Assembly (NCBI RefSeq): GCF_037042905.1
Contig: NC_087261.1
Coordinates: 15,589,917-15,653,916 of the forward strand
Length of the DNA stretch: 64,000 bases
DNA from: Lytechinus pictus
Taxonomy: Eukaryota; Echinodermata; Echinoidea; Temnopleuroida; Toxopneustidae
Direction of reading: 5' to 3'
Shown here in pieces: positions 10,507 through 22,400 of the stretch. The notes beneath the pieces were generated by a model that was given only the letters and a program-made list of their open reading frames with translations, was not told where the DNA came from and searched no databases. Made by a program: the position numbers and the translations under genes. Position 1 is the first letter of the stretch. Each line of letters opens with the position of its first letter.

Positions 10507-11655
10507 TAAAGGCCCGTTCCCACTGCAAAGAGGATGTAAATGAACGGGGGGGGGGGGGGTCGTGCCATCCGTTGCTTGGAAAACGCCATGCATCCGTTGT
10601 GTACTCATTGCATACGTGCTTCATACGCGTTATCCATCCAGCATCCGTCCACTGTGATTTCATCCGAACAAACAGTTTTGAGCTGCACAAAACTTTCAGA
10701 ACGGATGAACTTTCCGCAGTGTACGATATAAATCCGCAACATATACGAGCAACAAACGTTCCATGTCCGTTGTCATCCGTAAAACGTCCGCTCTATCCTC
10801 TCTGCATTCTCTGGGTATCCGCGCAACCCACATCCACTGCAGCTGAACAACGAACAGGGGGGATAAGGTACATGGAACGTCTAAACAATATCGTTAGTAG
10901 CGTTGAAATAGAAAGGATGTAAACGTATACATCTCGTATATAAAGTATTCAAAAACCCCGATTACCACTTCGGAGCTGTTATCCACTTCCGTCCGCTTTC
11001 ATCCGCTAGTTACAAGGGCCTAATTACAACTGGCAGGCAAAATATATTCATTCGACTGAGCCAACACATTCTCAATTTTTAAATTTGATATTGCTGATTG
11101 AAAAAAATGAATGAAAATGACTGACAATCTAACACCGATTCTAGGGAGGGTACCTACTGAACTTCCTTTTTCCAAATTGGAAATATATATCACCACTTTG
11201 GAACTATTTTTTTTTCACTGGTGGAAGAATTAGGGCCATTTTACTCTCTCAAGTGATGAATTTGATCCCGTCACGTGTAGTCTTCATAAATGCCGATTTA
11301 TTTTCCAAATGAGCCGGTCGAGGAACCCTTTTCTGGTCAAATATGGAATGTCAGATATAATCCTATCCACTGGTAGTTAACATTCAACTTTTGAATTTCC
11401 TCCTTTTTTTATAATTTTTTTTTATAGTGCCACACTTTAACACACGAGTCTATGGGAAATGAATTAGGCCTGTGATACCCGCTAGGTTTCCGATGAACAT
11501 CCGTTTAACATCCACGCTACATACTACCCACGTCCGTTATTTTTTGCTAACTGGAGCGGATGGAAACGGATGGAGCCACCTCCGAAATTTTGCTCGTCCG
11601 CCGTGTCTTTTATGAATAAGTTTTGTGTCCATCTGCCAGTGGGACCAGGCCTTAA
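10507..11655. mobile_element. Non-autonomous DNA transposon, 1.15 kb
   Basis: The left end TAAAGGCCCGTTCCCACTGC matches the inverse of the right end, CCAGTGGGACCAGGCCTTAA. The interior repeats CATCCG-type motifs on both strands (GGATG/CATCC). The open frame across 10452-10922 has no recognisable domain and I regard it as chance. Confidence 0.6.
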
Positions 11656-11733
11656 GTGAACCAGGTCCTGGTTCATTATGTAGGCCTATGTGACATGTAA
11701 AAGAAACTAGTGCATTGTATAATAGATTCTTAA

Positions 11734-12328
11734 AGGTCAAGTGCACTCCATAAAAATGTTGATTTGAATCAATAGAGAAAAATTAAACAAGCATAATGCT
11801 GAAAACTTCATCAAAATCGGATAAAAAATTAGAAAGTTATGACAATTTAAAGTTTCGCTTATTTTTCACAAAACAGTTATATGCACAACTCAGTAACATG
11901 CAAATGAGAGAGTCGATGACGTCCATCACTCACTATTTCTTTTGTTTTTTATTGTTTGAATTATACAATATTTCAATTTTTACCAATTTGACTGTAAGGA
12001 CCAACTTAACTGAACCACATAATGTTAAACAATATTAATTCCACATGTTCAGGAAGGAACAAAACTCCATTTCACATGACAAGGGGGAGAAAATCAGAAT
12101 ATTTCATATAATAAAATACAAAAGAAATCGTGAGTGGGTGACGTCATCAGTCCCCTCATTTGCATATCAACCAGGATGTGCATATAACTGTTTGGAAAAT
12201 TATGCGAAACTTAAAACTGTCATAACTTTCTTATTTGTACATCCGATTTCGATGAAATTTTTCGTGTTTTGCTCGTTGGATTTTTCTCTTTTTATTCAAA
12301 TCATTTTTTGTTGGGGTGGACTTGTCCT
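11734..12328. mobile_element. TTAA-flanked palindromic MITE, copy 1
   Basis: TTAA at 11730-11733 and 12329-12332 flank a 595-bp element. The left end AGGTCAAGTGCACTCC is the imperfect inverse of GGGGTGGACTTGTCCT at the right. The two halves are inverted copies over about 250 bp (CATCAAAATCGGAT and GTTATGACA on the left, inverse on the right). TTAA target duplication is typical of piggyBac-type elements. Other copies are at 23915 and 31018. Confidence 0.8.
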
Positions 12329-12644
12329 TTAAAAAAACAAAAAACAAAAGGGAGAACAAAAATCAAAGCCCTTTAGCTAATAACAGTTTCTATGATTCAT
12401 TGATTTTTCGTTTCGTAGTTCCACACAATTTGATTAACATAACATAACAAATGCAAAATATTGCAAGCCACAATTATAGATTTAAAGACCACAATTATTA
12501 ATTGATTGATTTTATTTGGCAAGTCACCATGCACTTGCTTTAAAAAACAACAGCAGACGTGCAAATGTAAAATTTCAACACGCTAATGATGATATAAGAA
12601 TTGAATAATTATGGGAATTTACTAATTTACAAGGAAATTTGTTT

Positions 12645-13440
12645 GTCTCGCTTGCATACCAGAGCGAGACTATAGGCGCCGCTTTTCCAACGGCGACGGC
12701 GGCGTCGTCAACATTGAAATCTTAACAAGGTTAAGTTTTTTTTTAATGTCATCATAACTTAGGAAGTATATGATCCGAGTTCATGAAACTTAGACATAAG
12801 GACAATCACGGTCAAAAGTCACTTTAGGGTCAATGAACTTTGGCCATGGGGTATTTGTGGAATTGTCATCATAACTTAAAAATGTTATGAATCTAGTTCA
12901 CGAAACTTTAACATAAGAGCAATAAAGTATCCCTGAAAATCCTGTGCAAGTTTTAGGTCACATGACCAAGATCAAAGGTCATAGGGTCGACGAACTTTGG
13001 CAATGTTGGAGGTATTTGTGGAATTGTCATCATAATTTCAAAAGTTTATGGATCTATTTCATGAAACTTGAACTTAAGTGCAACCATGTATCCCTGAATA
13101 TCCTGGGTGCATTGCTTGTCACGTGACCAAGATCAAAGGTCAAATGAAAAGTCAATAAACCATGGCCGTGTTAGGGGTATTTATTGACTTGGCATCATAA
13201 CTTAGAAAGTTAATGAAACATACACATAAGGGTAATCAAGTATGAATGATTGTTTTGCACACGTGTTAGGTCACATGATCATGGTAAAGGCCATTTTGGG
13301 TAAATGGACATACATTTAGTATTTCATTATCACTGAATTATTTCTTTTGTGAATAATGATTAGCTTTTTTTTCAGAGTCAGCACCGCTGCTCTATCAAAT
13401 CGCGTAATGCAGGCGAGACTGCCAGATGCTCTCCACTTGT
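12645..13440 (+). repeat. Dispersed repeat family R, copy 2
   Basis: Starts GTCTCGCTTGCAT and ends ATGCAGGCGAGAC, followed by the conserved GCCAGA..CTCCACTTGTT tail. Same internal blocks as copy 1 (ACTATAGGCGCCGCTTTTCC, then degenerate monomers). Non-coding. Confidence 0.8.
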
Positions 13441-14080
13441 TGAACAGATGATTTTTGTAGAATGCATACGAAGAAAATAATATGTGTATGTTCCCATTGT
13501 ATAATTATTGATGGGATATGAAATAAATTTACTAAATTTCGTCCTGACTTTTACCGAATTGCCTCAACACAGAAGAACAACAAAGATGTACTGAATAGTA
13601 GAAATCTATTACAAAGATTATTGTATTATAAAGTAAGGAATATAGATTAGAATTTAATGATACCTGTGGAAATGGACGATCTTCCAATGCTATTTTGTAA
13701 AAAAAACATTGCAATAATTAAACGGTTCTAATGTCATTGTTATGACATGTACATGTTATATTGGATATGTTATAAATTGACTCAATTCGCTCCTTAAATC
13801 TTACGGTATTAGTTCAACTTGGGTCCCGTAACACAAAGGTTAGCGATTAATCGCAAAATGAATTGGCTTATCACGATCATCGTTACATGCGCATTTTGCT
13901 CAGTAGTATTACTAGTAACCCAATCAGAATTGCTTTTTCAAATTAGGGATTGATTGTTTACCTTTGTGATAGGGCGGGTGATTTTGGTTTAATTTTTCTG
14001 GATTTCAATAGGCACTCCACAATCAATCATATGAAATGTGTCAAAATTATAATTTCAGATTCTTGAACTGTACAAATAGT
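13441..14080. other. No gene recognised
   Basis: AT-rich sequence; nothing assigned. Confidence 0.4.
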
Positions 14081-14111
14081 ACACACACACAAACCCTCAC
14101 ACATACACCCT

Positions 14112-14144
<33 letters not shown>

Positions 14145-14175
14145 GTGTGTGTATATATGTATATATACACATACA
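14081..14175. repeat. Compound (CA)n/(TA)n/(TG)n microsatellite
   Basis: Runs of ACACAC, then ATATAT, then GTGTGT and ACACAC within about 95 bp, partly palindromic. Confidence 0.85.
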
Positions 14176-14186
14176 CACACTCAATA

Positions 14187-15088
14187 AACAAGTTGGAGTC
14201 CTCTGGCAGTCTCACCTACATGTACATTACGCAATTCAATATAGCAGCAGTGGTGACCTTGAAAACGACTCTGAGATAATTATTCAGAAAAAACATCCAT
14301 AAGACTATGTTCATTGACCCTTATTGACCTTTGACCTTGATTATGTTACCTAAGACTCTTGCAATATGATCAGTGATACTACATTACTCTTCTCTAAGTT
14401 TCAAGAAATAGATCCATACACTTTCAAAGTTATGTTATAAATTCAACAAATACCTCCAACAAGGCAAAGTTCATTGACCCCAAATGACCTTTGAGGTTGA
14501 TCATGTGACCTAGAACTCGCAAAGGATGTTCAGTGAAACTTTTATTGCTCTTATGTACAGGTTTCATGAACTAGATCCATAAACTTTCATTTATCATGGC
14601 AATTCAACAAATACACTCAACATGGCAAAGTAAGTTGACCTTAAATAACGTTTGACCTCGATCATGTAACCCAAAACTCAAGAAGGATACTAATTGATAC
14701 ACCATTGGTCTTATGGATAAGTTTCATGGACTAGATGCATAAACTTTTTAAAGTTAAATGACGACATTAAAAAAAAATAACCTTAGTTAAGATTTTGATG
14801 TTGATTCCCCAACATGGTCTAAATTCATTGACCCTAAATTACCATTGACCTCGGTCATGTGACCTGAACCTCAGATAGGATGTTCAGTAATACTTGATTA
14901 CTCTTATGTTTTAGTTTCATCATGGCCTTAATATATTGTATAAGATCCATGGTTTCATGAACTATGTCCATATACATTTTAAGTTATGACATTTCAAAAA
15001 CTTACCTTTGTTAAGATTTCAATGTTGACGACGCCGTCGCTGCCGTCGGAAAAGCGGCGCCTATATTCTCGCTTTGCTATGCACCCGA
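14187..15088 (-). repeat. Dispersed repeat family R, copy 3 (minus orientation)
   Basis: In reverse orientation it reads from 15088 (GGGTGCATAGCAAAGCGAGA, TATAGGCGCCGCTTTTCCGA) to the conserved GCAGTCTCACCTACAT end near 14206. It contains an exact inverse of AGGTCAAAGGTCA at about 14328-14340. Confidence 0.8.
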
Positions 15089-15600
15089 CATAAAAACTAA
15101 TTCAGACGCATAATTGCATTCTATTTAGTCCTATAAGATATAAAGGCAAATATGTTCGGTTAAAAGTGTCACATTTAACCTAAAGTACCTCATGCGGAAG
15201 CAATGAGGCGTATGGTGTATACATTAAATATACAAGTATGTGATATTGTGATATTTCAAACTATGCAAGTGGTAAAAATTACCAGTGTATCCCATTGATA
15301 ATGCTTTGTGACCTAGGTTATTTTTCTTTTACAACTACTGATCAAGCCATATAATCATGTCGAGTTACGTACTGAATAAATCCAATTAACTTGATTAAGC
15401 AATTGGAAATGTTAATGAAATTTTACAAGTATATATATGATATTATTACATAAAGCTAGTGATAGACATGTCCAATAATTAGTAGATATTCCCAAGCTAA
15501 TGGTAGGGGTACACGATTAAAAATACAATAAATGACTTTGAAATAGACAAAACAAAGTAAAAAGAAGGGGGTATAAATAGATAATAATAATAATAATAAT
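15089..15600. other. No gene recognised
   Basis: AT-rich; ends in an (AAT)n tract at about 15580-15601 that abuts the SINE. Confidence 0.4.
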
Positions 15601-15601
15601 A

Positions 15602-15862
15602 TAGGATTTGTATAGCGCACGTATCCACCTTGCTAGATGCTCAAGGCGCTCCTATATTACCCCGGCTAAGCTAGTCTACCGATTCCGGTTCGCACAGCTT
15701 TTTGAGGAATTACTTCCTGTCGGTACCCATTTACCTCACCTGGGTTGAGTGCAGCACAATGTGGGTAAATTTCTTGCTGAAGGAAAACACATGGCTTGGA
15801 ATCTAGTCAATGTCCTTCAAATTGAAAGACGAGAGTCTTAACCACTAGACCACGACGCTCCC
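15602..15862 (-). repeat. tRNA-derived SINE
   Basis: In reverse orientation it begins GGGAGCGTCGTGGTCTAGTG, with a tRNA-like A box (TGGTCTAGTGG) and, about 45 bases on, a degenerate B box (GATTCCAAGCC). A CCCAGGTGAGGTAAATGGGT body and an (ATT)n tail follow. The (AAT)n on the plus strand at the low end is the SINE tail. The same body motif recurs at 54850-54970. Confidence 0.75.
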
Positions 15863-16041
15863 ACACAATATAGGTAATATGTAGTCAGCTAGTATAGCCA
15901 GTTTTGCCAATAAGAGTCCGTGCAAGAATCACATATATTATAAGGTCACTATGACGAGTGTTATATTATTCATGCTGATATCGACTGAAGAGACAGATTT
16001 TTTTCATTGTGAGTGGTAGAAATCGCCATTTGCACATTGAT

Positions 16042-16448
16042 CTACGGACGGATACAGAAGTTCGGGGAGTGAAATTCCCAGTCAATTACCGCATCATTCC
16101 CGTCATCATCAATACCATCACTATCACCGTCGTCGTCATCACCATCGTTATCTTCGGTTGTAGCATCGCTGGAGTGTTCATCAGAGATTCCGAAGTATCT
16201 AAAGCGGCTTTTTGGTAGGCCTTCTTGCCATTTATAGGCAATCGCGAGAGATTTCTGTCCGCGCGTTAAAGATATATCTTCAGTGTCTGAGGTAATATCT
16301 TTCACATCGAAAAAGATTCTTTGCAGTTTGCCATCGTTTTCGTCATCTGCACCCCAAAACACGGTTTGTTCACGTAATGCATTGTCTCGCTTAGTATTAT
16401 TGTAGAACTTACAAGTGATTCGGTTTCGGCGGCCATCCCAGTCGAATT
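16042..16448 (-). CDS. Last exon of gene B: unrecognised domain with acidic tail
   Basis: The acceptor TTTTTTTCAG precedes 16448. The frame enters in phase 1 (G+AA gives EFDWDG) and runs to TAG at 16042-16044. Residues EFDWDGRRNRITCKFYNN and QTVFWGADDENDGKLQRIFF, then SRFRYFGISDE, suggest a small beta-rich domain with a single Cys. An acidic run (EDNDGDDDDGDSDGIDDDGN) and a closing DWEFHSPNFCIRP follow. The family is not recognised. An Asp/Asn/Gly-rich run could bind calcium or mineral, but that is speculation. The in-phase strong acceptor and the sustained open frame make it a credible exon. Confidence 0.65.
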
Positions 16449-19400
16449 CTGAAAAAAAGAGGTACAAATTGTTGCAAATTTATGAATCATGATATATATA
16501 CTAAAAGAGTCAAACCGAAGCGGAAAAGGATATGGACAAATCTTTTACCGATCGAGGGTGTATGAGCTCGAACAATGCGTTCATGTATTTTCATTTTATT
16601 TATATTTATTTTATTTGTAATTTCTTCGAAAATCATGTCAGTTTGTATATTCTCTCTCTCTCTGTATATGTGTGTGGGTGTGAGCGTGTGTGTGTGTGTA
16701 CATATATGACGGAGATGTTTAATTGATAATCATAGGGCAGCTACAGTGAATTTGACCGGTGTGAAACTGCTTGTTTTGGGGTTTTGTTCGTCACGCAATA
16801 CAATCGAAGGTTGATCCTGAGTCATCTCCATCGCTGATGGTACAAATCTACAGGGCAATGATATCCAGTAAATTCGACTTTACTCTTCCTACAGCAACCT
16901 CACAAAAAAAAAATTCTGATGATCTTAGGGTTTTTATGGTGTTGTAGTTTCATGATATGGATCGTAGACATGGGCGTAAATCCTTGACGTCAAGCTATTT
17001 AAGTGGGGGGGGGGGGTATGAAACCATAAATCATACTCCCAACACACGAGATTAACGGCTTGAATTTACTCCAGTAATCGTAGATCTATAACTTTAGTGA
17101 CCCTTGCCAACCAAATTAAACAAAACTATTGGGTTGTAGTGGCCCTCCAAACGTTAGTAAGGACACAATATGACAGGGATAGAGAGAGATAAGAGAGGGC
17201 ACGGGAATCAACCGACGACCAGCTAGAGAACGACAATTGAGTGCTTGACTGCCATACTCCCGCAGCTCAGTGCAGCGGCTTGAATGGGAAATGTTTTGGT
17301 GGCCGAACGGTTGCCCACAATAGACGAAAGATGCTCTCCTTGAAGACCGAAGAGTCAAGTTAACAGAAAATCGATCCTTGAACTGCGGAGGGTGGAATAG
17401 GACCATGGCCGAAGTAGGATCGTCCAGGGATGTGTTCACCTCCAAATTTGGGCCCGCTGCGAATAAAGCAAGTAATCAACAAGACGAGAGGACAAAGACA
17501 CATTTTTTGGTCGTAGTACAGATATACATTTTTCCGTATATATTTATCCAGAGTGGTGGGTATTACATATCGCTAGGAAATGGATCGGTCAACGGCTTAT
17601 TTTATTGGCTCTTTAGAAAAGAGATTAAAACAGATAAGAAATTAAGAGAGGAAAAAACGTACGGGGTGTGTTGTAGACCAAGCGGAACAAGTTAATGCTA
17701 TAAGGACACAATCTGCCGTGCGTGTTGTCGTCTTTGCACGGACATTCATCGCAGCCTACAATAACAACAACGACAACAATACTAATACAACTACTACTAC
17801 TAATAATAGTAATAACAATAAAGATAATAATATTCTCTTGGGAGAAGTCCAGTCAGTCGCTTATCCATTCTCGGACCTAACACTACATGGACTTAATCCA
17901 TTTGGTCATGTTTGGTGTAGGCCTATATTGTCAATTTGGTCTGATTGTCGTTCGGTCTATACAATACACTCTGTCTAATACTCTTAGTCCAATTGCTATT
18001 TAGCATTATATTGGCCAAATTGGTCTAATTTTCACCTGGTCTATGCATCATTTTGGACTTTGTCAAATGAAAAATTGATTGAATTTCATAAACAGTTCAT
18101 TTTACTTTATCCAAACGGATATCAGACGAAATGAGTCTGCCAATATCCTATCTCGAATTCTTACAAATGGGCTAAATGGCAAAATATTGGTTAACAAAAT
18201 TGGTTGTAGAAGAACTAAGATATGACAATATATAGACCAAAATGGACCGTAGAAACTAATCATGGGGTGATTCACAAAGAGTTAAGTGTGACTATACAGT
18301 GCTTATCAAAAAAAAGTTTACACTTTAAAAAAGCCCTGGGAATTAAAAAATATACAACATGTGGGTAATTCTTTCACATATAATCTTAGATTTGGGTCTC
18401 ATCTATCCAATGAAAGTAAAAGTTTTGACAGAATATTACACTTGAGTAAGCACTGTCCATTTTTGTAAAGCTCGCAGAATTCTGTTTGCGCAGAAATGTT
18501 TGTTTTCACGCTGTGTCAAGGGGAAAGGGCGAAATCAAATTTACCCTGCGAAACATTTCTCATACATTTCCCTTGCACTTATAGTCAATTAAAATAAAAC
18601 ATATACATTCAAGCATTTTGTAACAATTTTGCCACCCAAATTGAAATGTCAATACTTAGTAAGCACAACCTTAACCCTTTTGTGCCAGCTGGATCTGAGG
18701 ACATAACTAAAACTGAACAAAAGTTTATATCAGACATCTCCAGCATTTTTTCACTAAGTTTTTATCATTTAAAGCGGGTTTAAATTTCATTTTTTATTTA
18801 ATACTTGTTTCTCCACACCTTTTCCAAGCTTAACAATGATTAACAAAATCGGAAAATCAAGCCTAAGCCATTTCATGTAAATCACAGCTCAGTATAAATC
18901 AAATATCGTCACGATGGCCTCGGTGTGTGGGGGAGTGGGTTGAGGCGCAATGCACTCTTCGAAGTGTTTTGGGCAAGGAAATAAGTTAAAAGGGTAAAAG
19001 ATCTCTTCAAATCAATTTTACTAGCTAAATTCAACATGTTCTTCATGATTAAGGTCTCCTTTTATTCGCATGACTATTTCAAAGTTCTGCGCAAATAATT
19101 TTTCACTAACTTTTCAAAAGTAAGTGGTGCTCACTCAAGCGGAAATATTTTTAGACAGTTATATCGCCATTTGCTTAAATGGATCTGTATCAATGTTAAA
19201 ATGTGGAAAAATCTTCAGGATATTACAAATGTTTAATTTTACAGGACTTTTTCTAAGTCTAAACTTTTTTTTGATACGCACTGTATATTTATAGTTGCGC
19301 TTCAATTCCCAGTGGTATAAAAGATATCACCGCATCAAATCATGCCAAGAGGACGCGCGCTACTGAATATTATAGCAATGAGATTGCGCGTTACAATATC

Positions 19401-22400
19401 ATGTGCTCGTCGGCATTTAAAGAAGAATGAAACCCTGGGATCAAATTAGCTTGCATAATATAAAAGAATAAGATCAACAACATTTTGAAACAATCGGACA
19501 GACAATAGGAAAATTATGAGCATTTGAACGTTGAAATTCCTACTACTATGAAGGTCCTCTCATTGGCAATGCGACCAATATTTGTGATGTCACATAACTT
19601 GACAGAAGTACAACTCTTCCCTTTGTATACTGAAGATACACCCCAAACATCTATTTTTTTTGTTCATTCTCATGATAGTACAAACGCTGGAATATGGAAT
19701 ATTTTATGTTGGTCGAATAGCTTATAAGGGAGGATGTCCACATCATAACTGATGTCAAAATTCAAATGCTAATATTTTTCTTTATTGGTTCATTATTGTC
19801 TCGCCTGCATTGCAGAGCAAGATTATAGGCACCGCTTTTGAAATCCTTAACCAAGGTTAAGTTTTTGAAATGTCATCATAACTTAGAAAGTATATCGACC
19901 TAGTTCATGAAATTTGGACATAATGGTAATCAGGTATTACATGTACTGAACATTCTGCCTGAGTTTCAGGTCAAAGGCCATTAGGGTCAATGGACTTAGA
20001 CCATGTTGGGGGAATCAATATCGAAATCTTAACCAATATAATTTATTTGAAATGTCGTCATAACTTAGAAAGTATATAGACCTAGTTCATCAAACTTAGA
20101 CATAAAGGCAATTAAGTATTAATAAACAACCTGCATGAGTTAGAGGCCACTTGACTAAGGTCAAAGGTCATTTAGGGTCAATGAACTTTGGCCATGTTGG
20201 GGGTATTTGAAGAATTGTCATAACTTTACAAGTTTACGGATCTATTTTATAAAACAAGAACAAATGAGCGACCATGTATCCCTGAATATCCTGTGCGTGT
20301 TTCAGGACACATGACCAAGATCAAAGGTCATTTAAAGTCAATGACCTTTGGCCGTGTTAGGGGTATTTGTTGAATAGGCATCATAAGTTAGAAAGTTTAT
20401 GGATATAGGTCATGAAACATACACATAAGGGTAATCAAGTATGAATGATTGTTTTGCACACGTTTTAGGTCACATGATTACGGTCAACAAAGGCCATTAT
20501 GGGTGGGTCAATGGACATAATTTTTTATTATCAAATAAATGTTTTCTTTTGTGAATAAATAGCTGTTTTCAAAGTCAGCACTGCTGTCATATTGAATCAC
20601 TTAATGTAGGCGAGACTGCAAGAGGCGTTCCATTTATTTCTCTATTTTTTTTTCTTTGATTTTTCTATTTTTACAGAAAGTAACTTGTTCCTAGAATTTC
20701 ATTCGCTTTTTAGCATAACTCTGACTCTATAAGTCGGTCTTATCTCTTTGTCACACCCCCATATTTTTTTTACCATCGATCATGCCGTAGAGTTCAAACT
20801 GCATAATACGACCAGGTGTATCAAGCACGTGTAAGATCCGTAAGTGTCTCGCCAATACCTTCGTTGTTATTACGTTGTACATGTCTCCATGAAATAGCTT
20901 TTAAAAAAATTGTTGATAAGCCATGTTTCATTCCCTTTCATTAGAATTATGTATTTGTTATTGAGCACGAAAAAGACACACATCCACACACTCTTGGACG
21001 GAAACTGCCGCGAAGTGCATATCTAATATGGACAAGTGAGCACTGATTTAAAAGAAAACATTGATTTTATGAAAAATTGAAATTGTAATGTTTAGGCTGA
21101 TATTTCCTTAAACTTCTGTAGTTTAGTCTTGAATATAGTTGCATGCTACACATTCTTAAATAATTCCAAAAGATCGAATAGGTGTTTTAATTTTGGCAAA
21201 GTTTGTTACGTTTAGTTCAAAGTATATTTTAAGTTACGAAAACGTCAACGTTGCTATTTCAAAAAATAGTTTGATAACGTTTCCAAAACAAAACAAAACT
21301 TAAGAAAACCTTTTAATACTGTTTAGTAAATACGATTGTTAAACGTTTCATGCAAACAGTTTTTTTCCGAAGAAACTGGCTAACATTACCGAATTCTTGT
21401 TTAAAAAGAAAAACTGAGACTGGATGTGTGTTGTATTTTACACTGCCCTCGTGGAAAACAGAACACCCCGGAAGAATAAAAAAGAAATAAAATTCATAAT
21501 ATGTTTTAACATATCTGTAACTAAAAAATCATTATCTGATTTGTCTGCTGTGGACAATTGTAGTGGTCGCACGTGTATTTTATTATATTATTTCTAGTCG
21601 CTGTTAAAAATTATAGATTTTTAGCATAAAATAATAATTTCCGCATTATTTTTTTCAAGGGTTCATTTCAGAAACGGGTAACGCGTTAAACTTTACAGCT
21701 CATATATTTTCAAAATCAAAATCGTGGATGCCCATTTTCTATAGCTAAACATAACAAACATTTTGACATAAAAAATATAATAATAACCTTCAGCTCGCAA
21801 TATTTAGCTGCCAGATATCACGAAATTAAAAAAAATCCCACGTCCCCACTCCGCTCGTTGAAATGCATCTTTTTTCTTCTTCTTTTTGAAAGTGAATGTG
21901 AACAGAAATGTACCATCTTTAATTGCTTTAAAACAAAACTTAAGAAAAACTTAAGCCCGATCCCTAGGTTGAGTAATTTGCTTAGTTTCAGTGTGGGGGT
22001 TGGTTTCACGATTAATTAACCAGGTTTCTACTTCCATTTTCTCGTAAATTTTAGAAATGTATTAATGCTTAAGCCCTATCATGCCTATACCTTTTGGAAA
22101 TGTATAGAAAATTTAATTATCATTTTAGACATCAAGTGGTGTGTTTTACCTTTGTTTGGTTAGAGCAAGCGTCTTTGACAGGGTCATAATTACTACCATC
22201 AAGACTGGTCGCCATTTTGAATATCTCCATGGCGTGTATAGTATTGAAGCTTCTCGTGCGAATGCCAGTGAGTCGATATCGGCAGATTAAGTCGATGTCC
22301 ACGAAAACATCACTCGGTGCATCGTCTTGGTAGCAAGACAGAAATCCCGAGAACGTGTACCGCACCTCATCTCCCCTTAAAAACCCTCTTGTGACACCTT

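Noticed and set aside
10452..10922. 156-codon plus-strand open frame
   Set aside because: It spans the border of a MITE-like element, has no domain and includes a poly-Gly tract from a G run.
16009..16218. Plus-strand frame opposite gene B's last exon
   Set aside because: Antisense shadow of the Asp-rich coding run (Ile/Thr/Val repeats).
17116..17459. Minus-strand open frame with an acceptor-like CGCAG and Cys-containing product (VNTSLDDPTSAM..., FVYCGQPFGH...) between gene B exons
   Set aside because: The acceptor phase would fit, but no donor in a phase that joins to the 16448 exon was found, and the direct join 20774-16448 already gives an exact codon total. An alternative exon is possible but unsupported.
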